DNA of 37,108 bases from a virus: IMG/VR virus record IMGVR_UViG_3300046010_006313, positions 1 to 37,108 of that record; one strand, 5' to 3'. The translations under genes were made by a program, and so were the position numbers. Position 1 is the stretch's first letter, and each line of letters begins with the position of its first letter. The notes beneath the pieces were generated by a model, which was given only the letters and a program-made list of their open reading frames with translations, made no database searches and had not been told where the DNA came from. This document shows, piece by piece, positions 12,779 through 20,835 of the stretch.

Positions 12779-13040
12779 ATTCTCTACGCTCAATCATACG
12801 TTCTCTTAGTTGATTCTCTCTAATTTGTTGTCTTAACATTTCTCTTCTTTCATACTCTCTATAGCCATTATCGTATCCTCTATCACGAATAATAAGCACA
12901 TCTCTTTCAGCTGGCTGGCTATATACCGTAGAACCAATAATAGCACCGCCTATAATAGCAGGCAACACCCATTCATCATGAGCTGAAGCAACAGAAGGAA
13001 TACTTAAGGCTAAAGCCGCAATCAATAATTTGTTTTTCAT
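12759..13040 (-). CDS. Secreted or membrane-associated protein of unknown function
   Basis: The 93-residue product has a clear signal peptide, MKNKLLIAALALSIPSVASA, with cleavage predicted before HDEW. The mature part has a Gly/Ile-rich hydrophobic stretch (LPAIIGGAIIGSTVYS) and then a highly charged helix full of Arg and Glu (EYERREMLRQQIRENQLRER). It could insert into or cross the envelope. The ATG at 13038-13040 has GGGG 5 nt upstream. The promoter at 13081-13108 serves it directly, so early expression is likely. No family recognised. Confidence 0.6.
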   Translation of the reverse strand: MKNKLLIAALALSIPSVASAHDEWVLPAIIGGAIIGSTVYSQPAERDVLIIRDRGYDNGYREYERREMLRQQIRENQLRERMIERREYELYRW

Positions 13041-13080
13041 ACACACCCCAATACGTTATAGGTTAACTTCATTAAGATCT

Positions 13081-13108
13081 ATTATACTCCCTTTTTTCCA
13101 AAAGTAAA
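13081..13108 (-). promoter_or_regulatory. Promoter of the CTTTACT type for the small membrane-protein operon
   Basis: TTTACT (13103-13108), 16 bp, TATAAT (13081-13086). The sequence after the -10 (AGATCTTAATGAAGTTA) resembles that after the promoter at 11299-11326. Confidence 0.85.
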
Positions 13109-13170
13109 GCTTTATTTTAAATTATTTTCAAACCCTAGACTTTTCTATTTTAGCAACAAGTTTTATCTAG

Positions 13171-13256
13171 GTTTTTCGTAAGTCATTGATTTATAAGGTT
13201 TTATTAAAATTAGGGATAAAAATAAAAGCTAATAAAATCAATGACTTACGAAAAAC
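13171..13256. repeat. 22-bp perfect inverted repeat in the divergent region before uvsY
   Basis: The arms at 13171-13192 and 13235-13256 are exact reverse complements (GTTTTTCGTAAGTCATTGAT plus two T), separated by 42 AT-rich bases that can pair further (TTTTATT with AATAAAA). It sits between the two divergent promoters at 13081 and 13305. This 324-bp region (13041-13364) holds no gene. Operator, replication origin element or RNA stem are possible. Confidence 0.85.
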
Positions 13257-13304
13257 GTAAAATTAAAAATGGTGACCCTCTAGGGTAATAAGGGTAGAAA
13301 ATAG

Positions 13305-13333
13305 TTTACTTTTAAAACGAAATTATTTATAAT
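13305..13333 (+). promoter_or_regulatory. Promoter of the CTTTACT type for uvsY
   Basis: TTTACT (13305-13310), 17 bp, TATAAT (13328-13333) on the plus strand. It lies 31 bp before the uvsY ATG. A near-palindrome ACCCTCTAGGGT lies just upstream at 13275-13286. Confidence 0.8.
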
Positions 13334-13364
13334 ACATATTATAGAAATATAAACGTGAGGACAT

Positions 13365-13802
13365 ATGAATATAAGCGAACTACAGGAACAATGGGATATT
13401 GATTCAGATATTGATGGTTTACAGTTGGATATAGAATCTATCAAATCCTCAAAACTTCATTCAAAATATATTGGGATATTGGTAGAATCAAAACTGAAAC
13501 TGATAAAGCTGAGACAAGAATACGCTAATTTAAGAACACTGAAGTTTAGGTATTACCGTGGAGAATTATCTAGGGCAGAATTAACAGAATTAAACTGGAC
13601 ACAGTGCCAGTTAGGAAAGCCGCTAAAATCTGAAATGGACGAGATATTGAAAGGTGATACTGACTTAACTACGATTGAAACTAAAATTGAATATATGGTA
13701 TCTATGATATACATGCTTGAGTCTATATTAAATTCAATAAAAGATAGAACGTGGAGTATCAGAAACGCTATCGAGTTTAAGAAGTTTCAAGCCGGCGTAT
13801 AA
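13365..13802 (+). CDS. uvsY: UvsY recombination mediator
   Basis: The 145-residue protein matches UvsY of T4-like phages: MNISELQEQWDIDSDID, LHSKYIGILVESKLKL, KFRYYRGELSR, and the C-terminal helices LESILNSIKDRTWSIRNAI followed by FKKFQAG. UvsY loads the UvsX recombinase onto gp32-covered single-stranded DNA. T4 UvsY is 137 residues, so this copy is complete. It is the only plus-strand gene I recognise, with its own promoter and a hairpin terminator after it. SD GTGAGGA lies 5 nt before the ATG. Confidence 0.93.
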   Translation: MNISELQEQWDIDSDIDGLQLDIESIKSSKLHSKYIGILVESKLKLIKLRQEYANLRTLKFRYYRGELSRAELTELNWTQCQLGKPLKSEMDEILKGDTDLTTIETKIEYMVSMIYMLESILNSIKDRTWSIRNAIEFKKFQAGV

Positions 13803-13807
13803 AAATG

Positions 13808-13839
13808 AAATCCCGATTCCAATTAAGGTTTCGGGATTT
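13808..13839. terminator. Bidirectional hairpin between uvsY and the HNH endonuclease gene
   Basis: AAATCCCGA and TCGGGATTT form a 9-bp stem with a 14-nt loop, between two convergent genes. T-rich sequence flanks it on both strands, though neither tract is long. Confidence 0.65.
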
Positions 13840-13842
13840 GTG

Positions 13843-15084
13843 TTATATTCCAAGCACAGTTTTAATTTTATAGTTACTGTATTTGTTATTGAAATGTAAC
13901 ATCAACTCTTTTATTTGAGTTGTGCCAGAATTGTATAATTCTTTTATTTTATTGAGGTCAGAGATAGGAATTGCGTCTGACCTCAATAAACCTTTAACCC
14001 AATGCGATTGAGGAATATCTCCAGACAGAACCCTGTAATTTTTAACGCCATCGTTCCAAGAAGAATACCCATTAATAGAACTGGTGTATTTCTTTAACCC
14101 ACAACTTTTATTTGTTTGTGTAGATAATAACTCGCCTTCTTCCCATCCTTCTCCAGGATGTTTTTTCCTTTTTATTGTTTTTGTTCCATCATTATAACAT
14201 TTTGTTCCAGTATTACATATAGAACCTAATTTTAATGATATTTTAGCTTGTTTTTTATGGTTTTCTGTTATATAAAATATTAAACCTAATTTTTCAATTT
14301 CAGGTGAATTTTTTGATAGTTTACCGTAATATGTGCCATCAGGCAAAGCATAATTAGCCTTTTCCTTCAATTTATTTCTTCTTTTATTATTAGCGCTTTG
14401 TTTACAATATTTTTTGTCTTCTTCTGAACAATATGTATTCCATCCTTGAGATAAATATTCTGATAGTTCTTCAGAATATAATTTGATTCTAATTTTAATA
14501 TCTAGAAAATATAACGTGATTTTTTTAAATTTATCTTTAGATTTTGACGATTTAGCCTTAGATTCATTTGACCTTTTGTAACCAGACGCCGCGCCTATTA
14601 ACGATAATTCCTTTATTTTTGTGTCGTCTTTATGTAGGAAATATCTGTTACCAAATTCGTCTTTGTATGTCGCAAACCCTTTTCTATTTTGTAACCTTTC
14701 TTTTTTAACTTTCTCTAAATATAAAATTTGATATTTTGTTGGCACCTTTCTCTCAGAAAGAGAATGTAAATTTGTTTCTGCATTATAGATATCAAGCATA
14801 CATTCTAATGCGAATATTTGAGAACCCTTAAACGTTTTCCATAACATCACGTGAGCCATTAAATGTTGTCTAAACGTTAACCTGATAGAATTCCAACTAT
14901 ATACTTTAAGGTTAGTGTATTCTGGGAATAAATCCTTAGCCTTTGGGCAAATATGATGTATTTCAGTATATTCTAGGTCTGGTAAACTTTTATTTGATTC
15001 ACTACAATAATCAATAAATTTAATGTATCTTTTAAGGTAATGAGAATTGTGTGGTTTAGTTTTTAAAACACTATAAATATTCAT
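13843..15084 (-). CDS. HNH-type homing endonuclease, free-standing
   Basis: The protein of 413 residues has an N-terminal HNH-like core: EIHHICPKAKDLFPEYTNLK (H43, H44) followed by RLTFRQHLMAHVMLWK (H74, H78), as in phage mobile endonucleases. The rest is Lys-rich with repeated small modules ending in patterns such as NDGTKTI/NDGVKNY and GEGWEEGEL, likely DNA-contact repeats. It cuts a specific DNA site to spread its own gene; the likely target is uvsY or gp23 DNA in related phages lacking it. It is more A/T-rich than neighbours. SD AAGGAG lies before the ATG. No intron or intein boundary is evident. Confidence 0.85.
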   Translation of the reverse strand: MNIYSVLKTKPHNSHYLKRYIKFIDYCSESNKSLPDLEYTEIHHICPKAKDLFPEYTNLKVYSWNSIRLTFRQHLMAHVMLWKTFKGSQIFALECMLDIYNAETNLHSLSERKVPTKYQILYLEKVKKERLQNRKGFATYKDEFGNRYFLHKDDTKIKELSLIGAASGYKRSNESKAKSSKSKDKFKKITLYFLDIKIRIKLYSEELSEYLSQGWNTYCSEEDKKYCKQSANNKRRNKLKEKANYALPDGTYYGKLSKNSPEIEKLGLIFYITENHKKQAKISLKLGSICNTGTKCYNDGTKTIKRKKHPGEGWEEGELLSTQTNKSCGLKKYTSSINGYSSWNDGVKNYRVLSGDIPQSHWVKGLLRSDAIPISDLNKIKELYNSGTTQIKELMLHFNNKYSNYKIKTVLGI

Positions 15085-15158
15085 AGCTGTTACTCCTTGT
15101 GAAATGGATTAGTAATAGTGAGTTGGATGCGTCAACATCGCGAACTCAACTTTATTTA

Positions 15159-15183
15159 GCCGGTTTAATTACCGGCTTTTTTT
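15159..15183 (+). terminator. Rho-independent terminator, plus strand
   Basis: GCCGGT-TTAATT-ACCGGC followed by seven T reads correctly on the plus strand only. It would stop rightward transcripts from the uvsY side before they run antisense into gene 23. Confidence 0.8.
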
Positions 15184-15203
15184 CGTCTAAATTTCACCAA
15201 AAG

Positions 15204-15227
15204 AAAAGGGAGCCGAAGCTCCCTTTT
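15204..15227 (-). terminator. Rho-independent terminator after gene 23
   Basis: On the minus strand AAAAGGGAGC-TTCG-GCTCCCTTTT gives a 10-bp stem with the stable UUCG loop and a T-run. It lies 31 bp after the gene 23 stop. Confidence 0.9.
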
Positions 15228-15258
15228 CAATAATTTATGTTAATAAATTAACAATTCA

Positions 15259-16605
15259 TCACATGATGTTACGTACACGAACAACACGATAGAAATAGTT
15301 TTTAGCCGCATATAAGCCAGTGTTACCAGCGCCAGCATCCAATGTGCAGAATGGGTTAGCAGTGATACCATAACGTGTAGCAAAACCAATTTTTGGTTGG
15401 AATGTGTTAGGATCAGAAGCTCTCATTAATTGCAATGGAATATATGGGCAATAGAAAATACCGGCGTCAAACGCGCTTGTACCTTTATAACCAACAACGA
15501 AGTATTGTTCGTTGCTCAAGTTACTTGAATAAGGATCGATGAATACTTTATAACGACCGTTCAATACACCAGCATAAGTTGTAGATGTATCGTCAACGTT
15601 TAAGTTAGTGTTCAAAGCAGGAGCATAATCTAACGCACCAGCCATCGCTAAAGCTGAAGCAACGTCAGCAGAAGTGATAATGAAGTTACCACGACCACGA
15701 CGAGTCAATTGACCAATCGCGTTAGCTTCACGTTCAATTTGGAACAATAAGCCTTTGAATTTTTCAACTGACCAACGACCATTTGAATCTGTATCTAAGT
15801 CGAAGATGCCAGCAGTAGTTGTACCGTTTTGTGCACCTGGAAGAGCAGAAAGATAAACAGTACGGATAACTTCACGGTTAATCTCAGCAAGAATTTCTGT
15901 GCTTAAGATATTAACCAATTCAGATTCAGCATCCAAGCCGTGTACTGATTGAAGATCTTGTGCTAATTCATTTGTATATTCAGCTTTCAACGCACGTGAT
16001 TTAGCAATAACGTGAGTTTTTTCGATAGAGAACGCCATTTCGTTGAAAGTAGCGCCGCCGCTAGAACCTAAAGCTTCCTTTGTAGCTGTAGACATAGCAG
16101 TACCAGTATTATAACTAGCAGCACCAGGATAAGTACCAGTTTGGTCGCCGTTTACTGGAGTGCCAGTACCATCAAACAACGCATTAGTAGCGCCGGCGAA
16201 TTCTGTATTAGCTTCGTTGTAAAGTGCTTCTGTACCGTTTTGTGAACCGTAACGTGATTTCATCGCGAAGATCAAACCAGTAGGTTGAGTCATAGGTTGA
16301 ACACCACAAATATCATAAGCAATAAGCTGTGGCATTGAACGACGAACCAAAGAAATCAAGATAGGATCGTAACCAGAAACAGTACCAGTACCTGCGCCTG
16401 TACCACCTAAAGCGATACCAGTACCGCCGGCGTTAGCAGGAGCTGCTTCATTAAGCATACCGCTTGATTGTGTACGCATATCATTTTCTTGGTTTTCCAA
16501 CAATACCGCTGTTACTTCACGACGATATTTATCTTTGATTTCTGGCATCGCAGAATGTTCAAGGATAGGATTCCATTTTTTTAATAATTCAGGACGTGTA
16601 GACAT
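15259..16605 (-). CDS. gp23: Major capsid protein gp23
   Basis: The protein is 448 residues (T4 gp23: 521; cyanophage forms about 460-470). SLVRRSMPQLIAYDICGVQPM, PTGLIFAMKSRYG and the C-terminal KIGFATRYGITANPFC are the landmark gp23 stretches. Residues 51-54, LNEA, match the (L/I)-X-E cleavage rule of the prohead protease, so the mature protein probably starts at A54 after E53. It forms the hexamers of the head. Genes 22 and 21 precede it on the same strand, and a strong terminator follows. Confidence 0.97.
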   Translation of the reverse strand: MSTRPELLKKWNPILEHSAMPEIKDKYRREVTAVLLENQENDMRTQSSGMLNEAAPANAGGTGIALGGTGAGTGTVSGYDPILISLVRRSMPQLIAYDICGVQPMTQPTGLIFAMKSRYGSQNGTEALYNEANTEFAGATNALFDGTGTPVNGDQTGTYPGAASYNTGTAMSTATKEALGSSGGATFNEMAFSIEKTHVIAKSRALKAEYTNELAQDLQSVHGLDAESELVNILSTEILAEINREVIRTVYLSALPGAQNGTTTAGIFDLDTDSNGRWSVEKFKGLLFQIEREANAIGQLTRRGRGNFIITSADVASALAMAGALDYAPALNTNLNVDDTSTTYAGVLNGRYKVFIDPYSSNLSNEQYFVVGYKGTSAFDAGIFYCPYIPLQLMRASDPNTFQPKIGFATRYGITANPFCTLDAGAGNTGLYAAKNYFYRVVRVRNIM

Positions 16606-16640
16606 TTTTAAAAATTTCCTTATAATAGATGAAGCAAAAA

Positions 16641-17462
16641 TTATTTAACGTGACGGTCAATTGCCGCAACATATTTATTGATAGATGGGTTTGAGTTGTA
16701 GCTTTCGTTCAATTGCTCAACCGGCGCATCAGTAATAAATGACGCAGATGGTTTTGTCGAACTAGGTTTGTTGAAGTAATGCTCGTTGATTGTATTCAAT
16801 TTTGAACGGTAAGCCGCTTCACTAGAATAAGATAATTCTTCAGCAAGTTCACGGAAACGTTCAGCATCAGTGTCAACGAGTTTAGCAGTAAATTCGTCGA
16901 TAATTGAATAACGAGCAGATTCTTCTAATTTGTGTCTATACTGAATAGAAGTATCAACTGCTTCTTTTAATTTTTGTTGTAAAGTTTCAATTTGTTGTGC
17001 TTGTTCAGATACAACATCAACTTTTGATTCTGGAATATCGATATAAGAAGATTCAAATAAACCTTTCAATCCACCAATAAATCCTTCAACAATTTCAGTT
17101 TTTAATCCAGTGTCGATAGCTAAAGCGTTTTGTTTGATGAATTGTTCAGAAACATAGCCTAAATAACCATCGATGCTTTCATCTAAAGATCCAGTATATT
17201 CATCGAATTTTTCTTCATAAATATCAGATAATTCATCGAATTTACTTTCGTAAGATTCTTCCAATTTATTGAATTTTGATTCATACATTTCTTCAATAAC
17301 TGCGATTTCTGATTTAGCACGTTGAGCAACAGCATTCTCAAATGCCTCAACTAATTTACCTTTGGCTTCATCATCGAATCCTTCCAGTAAACCGTCAATA
17401 GAACCATCAGTTAATGACGCATCATTAACCATTGATTCGTATAATTTTTCTTTGATTGACAT
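16641..17462 (-). CDS. gp22: Prohead core scaffold protein gp22
   Basis: At 273 residues it matches T4 gp22 (269) in size and type: acidic, helical and coiled-coil-rich (EEMYESKFNKLEESYESKF repeats at about 58-90), ending INKYVAAIDRHVK near the cyanophage gp22 end. It fills the prohead as scaffold and is digested by gp21. The near-repeated SKFDEL/EEKFDEY segments show short internal duplication. The ATG at 17460-17462 follows GGGGA; an adjacent TTG is rejected. Confidence 0.92.
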   Translation of the reverse strand: MSIKEKLYESMVNDASLTDGSIDGLLEGFDDEAKGKLVEAFENAVAQRAKSEIAVIEEMYESKFNKLEESYESKFDELSDIYEEKFDEYTGSLDESIDGYLGYVSEQFIKQNALAIDTGLKTEIVEGFIGGLKGLFESSYIDIPESKVDVVSEQAQQIETLQQKLKEAVDTSIQYRHKLEESARYSIIDEFTAKLVDTDAERFRELAEELSYSSEAAYRSKLNTINEHYFNKPSSTKPSASFITDAPVEQLNESYNSNPSINKYVAAIDRHVK

Positions 17463-17489
17463 CAATTTCCCCTAATTAAATTCTTATTT

Positions 17490-17499
17490 TATTATTTAG
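17490..17499 (-). promoter_or_regulatory. Putative late promoter for genes 22-23
   Basis: The minus strand reads CTAAATAATA in the short gap between genes 21 and 22, 28 nt before the gene 22 ATG. The same string precedes the sulfotransferase gene. It is a variant of the T4-type late motif. Confidence 0.45.
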
Positions 17500-18150
17500 T
17501 TATTTTACATTTCTAAGAAATTGTTCAAAAGATTCAACGCAAACCCGCTTAAGATCTTTTGAAGACGCAGATAAAATAACCTGTTTAGTTTGTTCAGCAT
17601 ACATAGGTTGATAATGCCCGTTAATCAAAACCCATTCAGCATTTTCCATAATACCGTTAACCCAACAATCTATACCAGACGGCTCAGAAACAATGTCAAT
17701 AGTTCTTAGAAAGAAATCTGACTGAACTTGATTAACACCGTTAACTTGTTTCAAACTACCAATCCCACGAGTCGAAACGCCTAACTTAATCCCTTCTTTT
17801 AAAAGCGCCGCCGCTATAGCTCCTTGTGGCATAGATTCTAAAATTTTAGCTTTTCCATAAACATCATTTTTACCTTCAAATCTTAGGTCAGTAATTTTAT
17901 GAGAAATTCTATCAGGGTTAACCGTCATAGTGTCGGGATGACCCAATTCACCAGTTGAACGGTTTTCTTTAATTAAAGACTGGAAATTGTTAACTTCACG
18001 GTTCATAGTCTCCGCTTCGTAAACTCTTCCGTTTCTATTAGTTACGCCGGCTTGGGCAAAAACGCCCTCGATGTAATAGCTTTTCTGCTTATCAGCACCT
18101 TCTAGTATGCTGTAAGAAACACTTTCAGACAAATCAGTAAATAATTTCAT
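17500..18150 (-). CDS. gp21: Prohead core protease gp21
   Basis: The 216-residue protein (T4 gp21: 212) has the family landmarks YYIEGVFAQAGVTNRNGRVY, STGELGHP with catalytic His71, and KLGVSTRGIGSL with catalytic Ser126. It is a serine protease of the prohead-protease clan with the herpesvirus assemblin-like fold; it matures the capsid by cutting after Glu in sites such as that in gp23. Gene order 20-67-21-22-23 agrees with T4. Confidence 0.95.
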   Translation of the reverse strand: MKLFTDLSESVSYSILEGADKQKSYYIEGVFAQAGVTNRNGRVYEAETMNREVNNFQSLIKENRSTGELGHPDTMTVNPDRISHKITDLRFEGKNDVYGKAKILESMPQGAIAAALLKEGIKLGVSTRGIGSLKQVNGVNQVQSDFFLRTIDIVSEPSGIDCWVNGIMENAEWVLINGHYQPMYAEQTKQVILSASSKDLKRVCVESFEQFLRNVK

Positions 18151-18151
18151 G

Positions 18152-18580
18152 TTACGATCCTACCACAGCAGTGTTGTCATATTCACCAAACAATGGAGTT
18201 TCGATTTTAGATAGGTAGCCATCAACTTTTCTTAATCTAAGCCAAAGTTGCGCTTCACCACCAGAAATCGTCACAACAATATTTGATGCGTTTTCTGTAT
18301 CATCTGGAGGAACCATAGCACCAGAAAAATCAAAAAAGCCTGACGCACCACAGTTAAGGGTAAACGCGGTCACTGAATTTCTTACGATCGTAATAACGCT
18401 AGTTGTGTCCCCAGTCCATTGGAGAGCAGCAACATTTACACGTCTTGGTACAGCAGCAAGTGTTTCTGTACTAACTTTAAGGTCGGTGTCTAAACTAATA
18501 GTAGCAGAGCCAGCGTTACCGGCTATTTTCAAAAAGCATTCTTTTTCAGATGCTTTAATGATGCTCTTAGTGACAGCCAT
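18152..18580 (-). CDS. Virion-associated protein of unknown function
   Basis: A 142-residue beta-rich protein with VNVAALQWTGDTTSVITIVRNS and ISGGEAQLWLRLRKVDGYLSKIET. I recall similar proteins in T4-like cyanophages and marine phages at this place between genes 67 and 21. This suggests a head-assembly or decoration role, but no specific function is known. It takes the place of T4 gene 68, without visible similarity. Confidence 0.75.
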   Translation of the reverse strand: MAVTKSIIKASEKECFLKIAGNAGSATISLDTDLKVSTETLAAVPRRVNVAALQWTGDTTSVITIVRNSVTAFTLNCGASGFFDFSGAMVPPDDTENASNIVVTISGGEAQLWLRLRKVDGYLSKIETPLFGEYDNTAVVGS

Positions 18581-18582
18581 AA

Positions 18583-18735
18583 TTATTCTTCCGTATCAAT
18601 CACTAAATTTTTAGCAATATTTTGTTTTAGGTGTTCAAGATTATCTTGAATTTTATCAGCCATAATCGCGTTAAAGGTTTCTTGGATCAAGTCCACGTTA
18701 CCTTGCTCGATGGCTTCTAATAAATCATTGTTCAT
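18583..18735 (-). CDS. gp67: Prohead core protein gp67-like
   Basis: The 50-residue product starts MNNDLLEAIEQGNVDLIQET and ends in an acidic DTEE. The pattern LLEAI..GN..L.....N..MA.KI....E..K..IAKNL resembles T4 gp67 (80 residues), a small prohead core component degraded to an internal peptide. The long acidic T4 tail is missing. The ATG at 18733-18735 overlaps the gene 20 stop; a start at 18768 lies deeper in gene 20 and is rejected. Confidence 0.75.
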   Translation of the reverse strand: MNNDLLEAIEQGNVDLIQETFNAIMADKIQDNLEHLKQNIAKNLVIDTEE

Positions 18736-20260
18736 TTTGTGTATCCTGTGTTGTTTGTTGCGTATCATCTTCAGTAGACTGATCAGATGGTTGCTGTAAT
18801 GAAGCTTGCAGCGCCGTATCTTCCTTGTTTTCTTTATCTATCTGTTTAATTTCTTCTTCAGTTTGATGTAATATGTTTTTGCGTATCCAATCAACAGAGT
18901 AATATTTACCGACATATGGGTCAATTAATTGTAAGGTTTGAATTCTTCCTTGGATAATCTCATTATCTTTTAATTCAGAATAATGATTATCTTCCGTAAA
19001 TTCAAAATACAAAACCCGTTCTAATTCCGTCCAGTCATCAGAACTTACAATACCTTTACCAATAGTTTGGATTCTTAATAAATCAATAAACAAAGCAGAA
19101 AATTTATGTCTTAATCGACCAATAAATTTAGAAAACTTAACTTCGTCTCTTGATATTTCAGAAGAACGCCCTATATTAAACCCCGTTTCCGGTGTTAATC
19201 TTGATACAGGAACATTTAAAGATTTGTATAGTTTGTTCTGGAAAAACACAACGTCATCAATTTGACCTAATGATTGTCCTCCTGGGAGCGTAACAATTTC
19301 CGTCCCTTTAGATCCGTCCCTCCGAGGCATCCAGTAATCTTCAATCATTGAAGGAGATTTGCGATCCTCGCTTATTTCTCCAGTCGTTGAATTGTAGACA
19401 AGCTTATTTCTAAACCGCGCCATAGTATCTTGAACATATTGGTCAGCCTTAATTTTAGGTAAAGAACCAACATCAATATAAAACACACGGCGTTCTGGTG
19501 CGCGGGTGTAACGGTAGATAATCATCGCGTCTTCAGCCATTTTTAGCTGATTGACCAATTTGACGCATTTATGCAGATAACTTTTAGCTAACCCAGTATT
19601 TGAATCAATTAAACCGGAATTAACATAAATTACAGAATCTGTTGAAAGTTTGATACCTTGGTTTGTAGTAGAAGTAAACCCTTTATCGTTGTAAAGATAA
19701 TAAGAATCACCATCAACGTGAACATCATTCCCTGATGTATCTTTTACCTTTTTAACTTCTTTAATTTTACGAATTTTTCTTGGGTCGATATATCTAACTT
19801 CGACAATCCCTTTTTTCAAATTATCCTTATCAAGTACAATATGGAAATACATTCTTCCATCAATGTACCATTGTCTAAAGAAATCATACCCTTTTTTATT
19901 GAAGTCAAGAATGTTTAAGATACCATTAAATTCATCTCGAATTTTGTTTTTAATTCCTTCAGAGTATTTAACCTCGTCTAGATTTATTGAAACTGGAGAT
20001 TTAATACCATCAAACGTAATTGCTTCATTCGTAATATCATCAATAGCAGATGAACAATCAGGATAATCAGCAGCAATCCTGTACTGTCTAATTAACTGAT
20101 TCTCATCTTTAACAACGCCGTCTAAGTCTAAAGCTAGACCATAAGCGGAATAAGCGCTTATGATCGAGCCGTCGTCATTAGATGGAGGAACAATCGATTC
20201 AATTTTCTTTTTAGATTTATCTTCTTTTTTACCTATAGTAAATCCGAATATTCCAGCCAT
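18725..20260 (-). CDS. gp20: Portal vertex protein gp20
   Basis: At 511 residues it matches T4 gp20 (524). RIAADYPDCSSAIDDITNEAI, WYIDGRMYFHIVLD, RYIDPRKIRKIKEV, RAPERRVFYIDVGSLPK, DYWMPRRDGSKGTEIVTLPGG and LNVPVSRL are the landmark stretches. The dodecameric portal is the DNA entry channel and the tail docking site. The C-terminus is a Gln/Asp/Thr-rich tail (after about residue 480). Start ATG at 20258-20260. Confidence 0.97.
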   Translation of the reverse strand: MAGIFGFTIGKKEDKSKKKIESIVPPSNDDGSIISAYSAYGLALDLDGVVKDENQLIRQYRIAADYPDCSSAIDDITNEAITFDGIKSPVSINLDEVKYSEGIKNKIRDEFNGILNILDFNKKGYDFFRQWYIDGRMYFHIVLDKDNLKKGIVEVRYIDPRKIRKIKEVKKVKDTSGNDVHVDGDSYYLYNDKGFTSTTNQGIKLSTDSVIYVNSGLIDSNTGLAKSYLHKCVKLVNQLKMAEDAMIIYRYTRAPERRVFYIDVGSLPKIKADQYVQDTMARFRNKLVYNSTTGEISEDRKSPSMIEDYWMPRRDGSKGTEIVTLPGGQSLGQIDDVVFFQNKLYKSLNVPVSRLTPETGFNIGRSSEISRDEVKFSKFIGRLRHKFSALFIDLLRIQTIGKGIVSSDDWTELERVLYFEFTEDNHYSELKDNEIIQGRIQTLQLIDPYVGKYYSVDWIRKNILHQTEEEIKQIDKENKEDTALQASLQQPSDQSTEDDTQQTTQDTQNEQ

Positions 20261-20286
20261 AATTTATATTATTCCAAAAATAAAGT

Positions 20287-20832
20287 TTAAACAGTAGCGC
20301 CTGTAGATAAGACTTCTGGTTTATCGCCATCTTCAAAAGTAAAGTAATCATATGTAAATGTTACTGTAAATTCTTCGATAGCATCACCCTGACCGTAATC
20401 TAACTGAATATCGCTAACACTACTAGGGTATGCATTATGTAGTACGTATGAGCGAAGAATGGTATCAGCATTTCTGTCTAATTGGTTAACTATAATGTTT
20501 CCCCAATAGCCGCGTAAATCACCGCCGATAGAATCGTTGTTAGAAATAGCATAGTGCCATTCTTCAAACACTCTACGGTTACTGAATTCATTATCGTTAA
20601 TAAAGGTAGCAGTCCATTGTGCGAAAACTTTTTCACCAGCAAAATGGATAGTTTTACCACGGAATGGTACGGCTACGTCACCAACATCAAATGCTGGTAA
20701 AGCAGCTGCCTTCAATAAAACTGCTTTATTTGTATCAAATCCACGATCCCCTGGAAGGACAACACTGAATTGATTTGCTCTCGCGCCGCCTGTTGAAAGA
20801 GCAGCTTTAAATCTGTCGATAGTTGTAGACAT
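20287..20832 (-). CDS. gp19: Tail tube protein gp19
   Basis: The 181-residue product (T4 gp19: 163) has the gp19 pattern ANQFSVVLPGD, AAALPAFDVGDVAVPFRGKT, WTATFINDNEFSNRRVFEEW, and YVLHNAYPSSVSDIQLDY with FTVTFTYDYFTFE. It stacks as hexameric rings to form the inner tail tube. It lies between sheath and portal genes as in T4. The C-terminal 18 residues (after FEDGDK) extend beyond T4. Confidence 0.95.
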   Translation of the reverse strand: MSTTIDRFKAALSTGGARANQFSVVLPGDRGFDTNKAVLLKAAALPAFDVGDVAVPFRGKTIHFAGEKVFAQWTATFINDNEFSNRRVFEEWHYAISNNDSIGGDLRGYWGNIIVNQLDRNADTILRSYVLHNAYPSSVSDIQLDYGQGDAIEEFTVTFTYDYFTFEDGDKPEVLSTGATV

Positions 20833-20835
20833 TTA

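Noticed and set aside
13171-13256. Rho-independent terminator
   Set aside because: The loop is 42 nt, there is no U-tract, and no gene ends here; it lies between divergent promoters.
13843-15084. Group I intron carrying the HNH gene
   Set aside because: Both flanking genes, uvsY and gp23, are complete, so nothing is interrupted.
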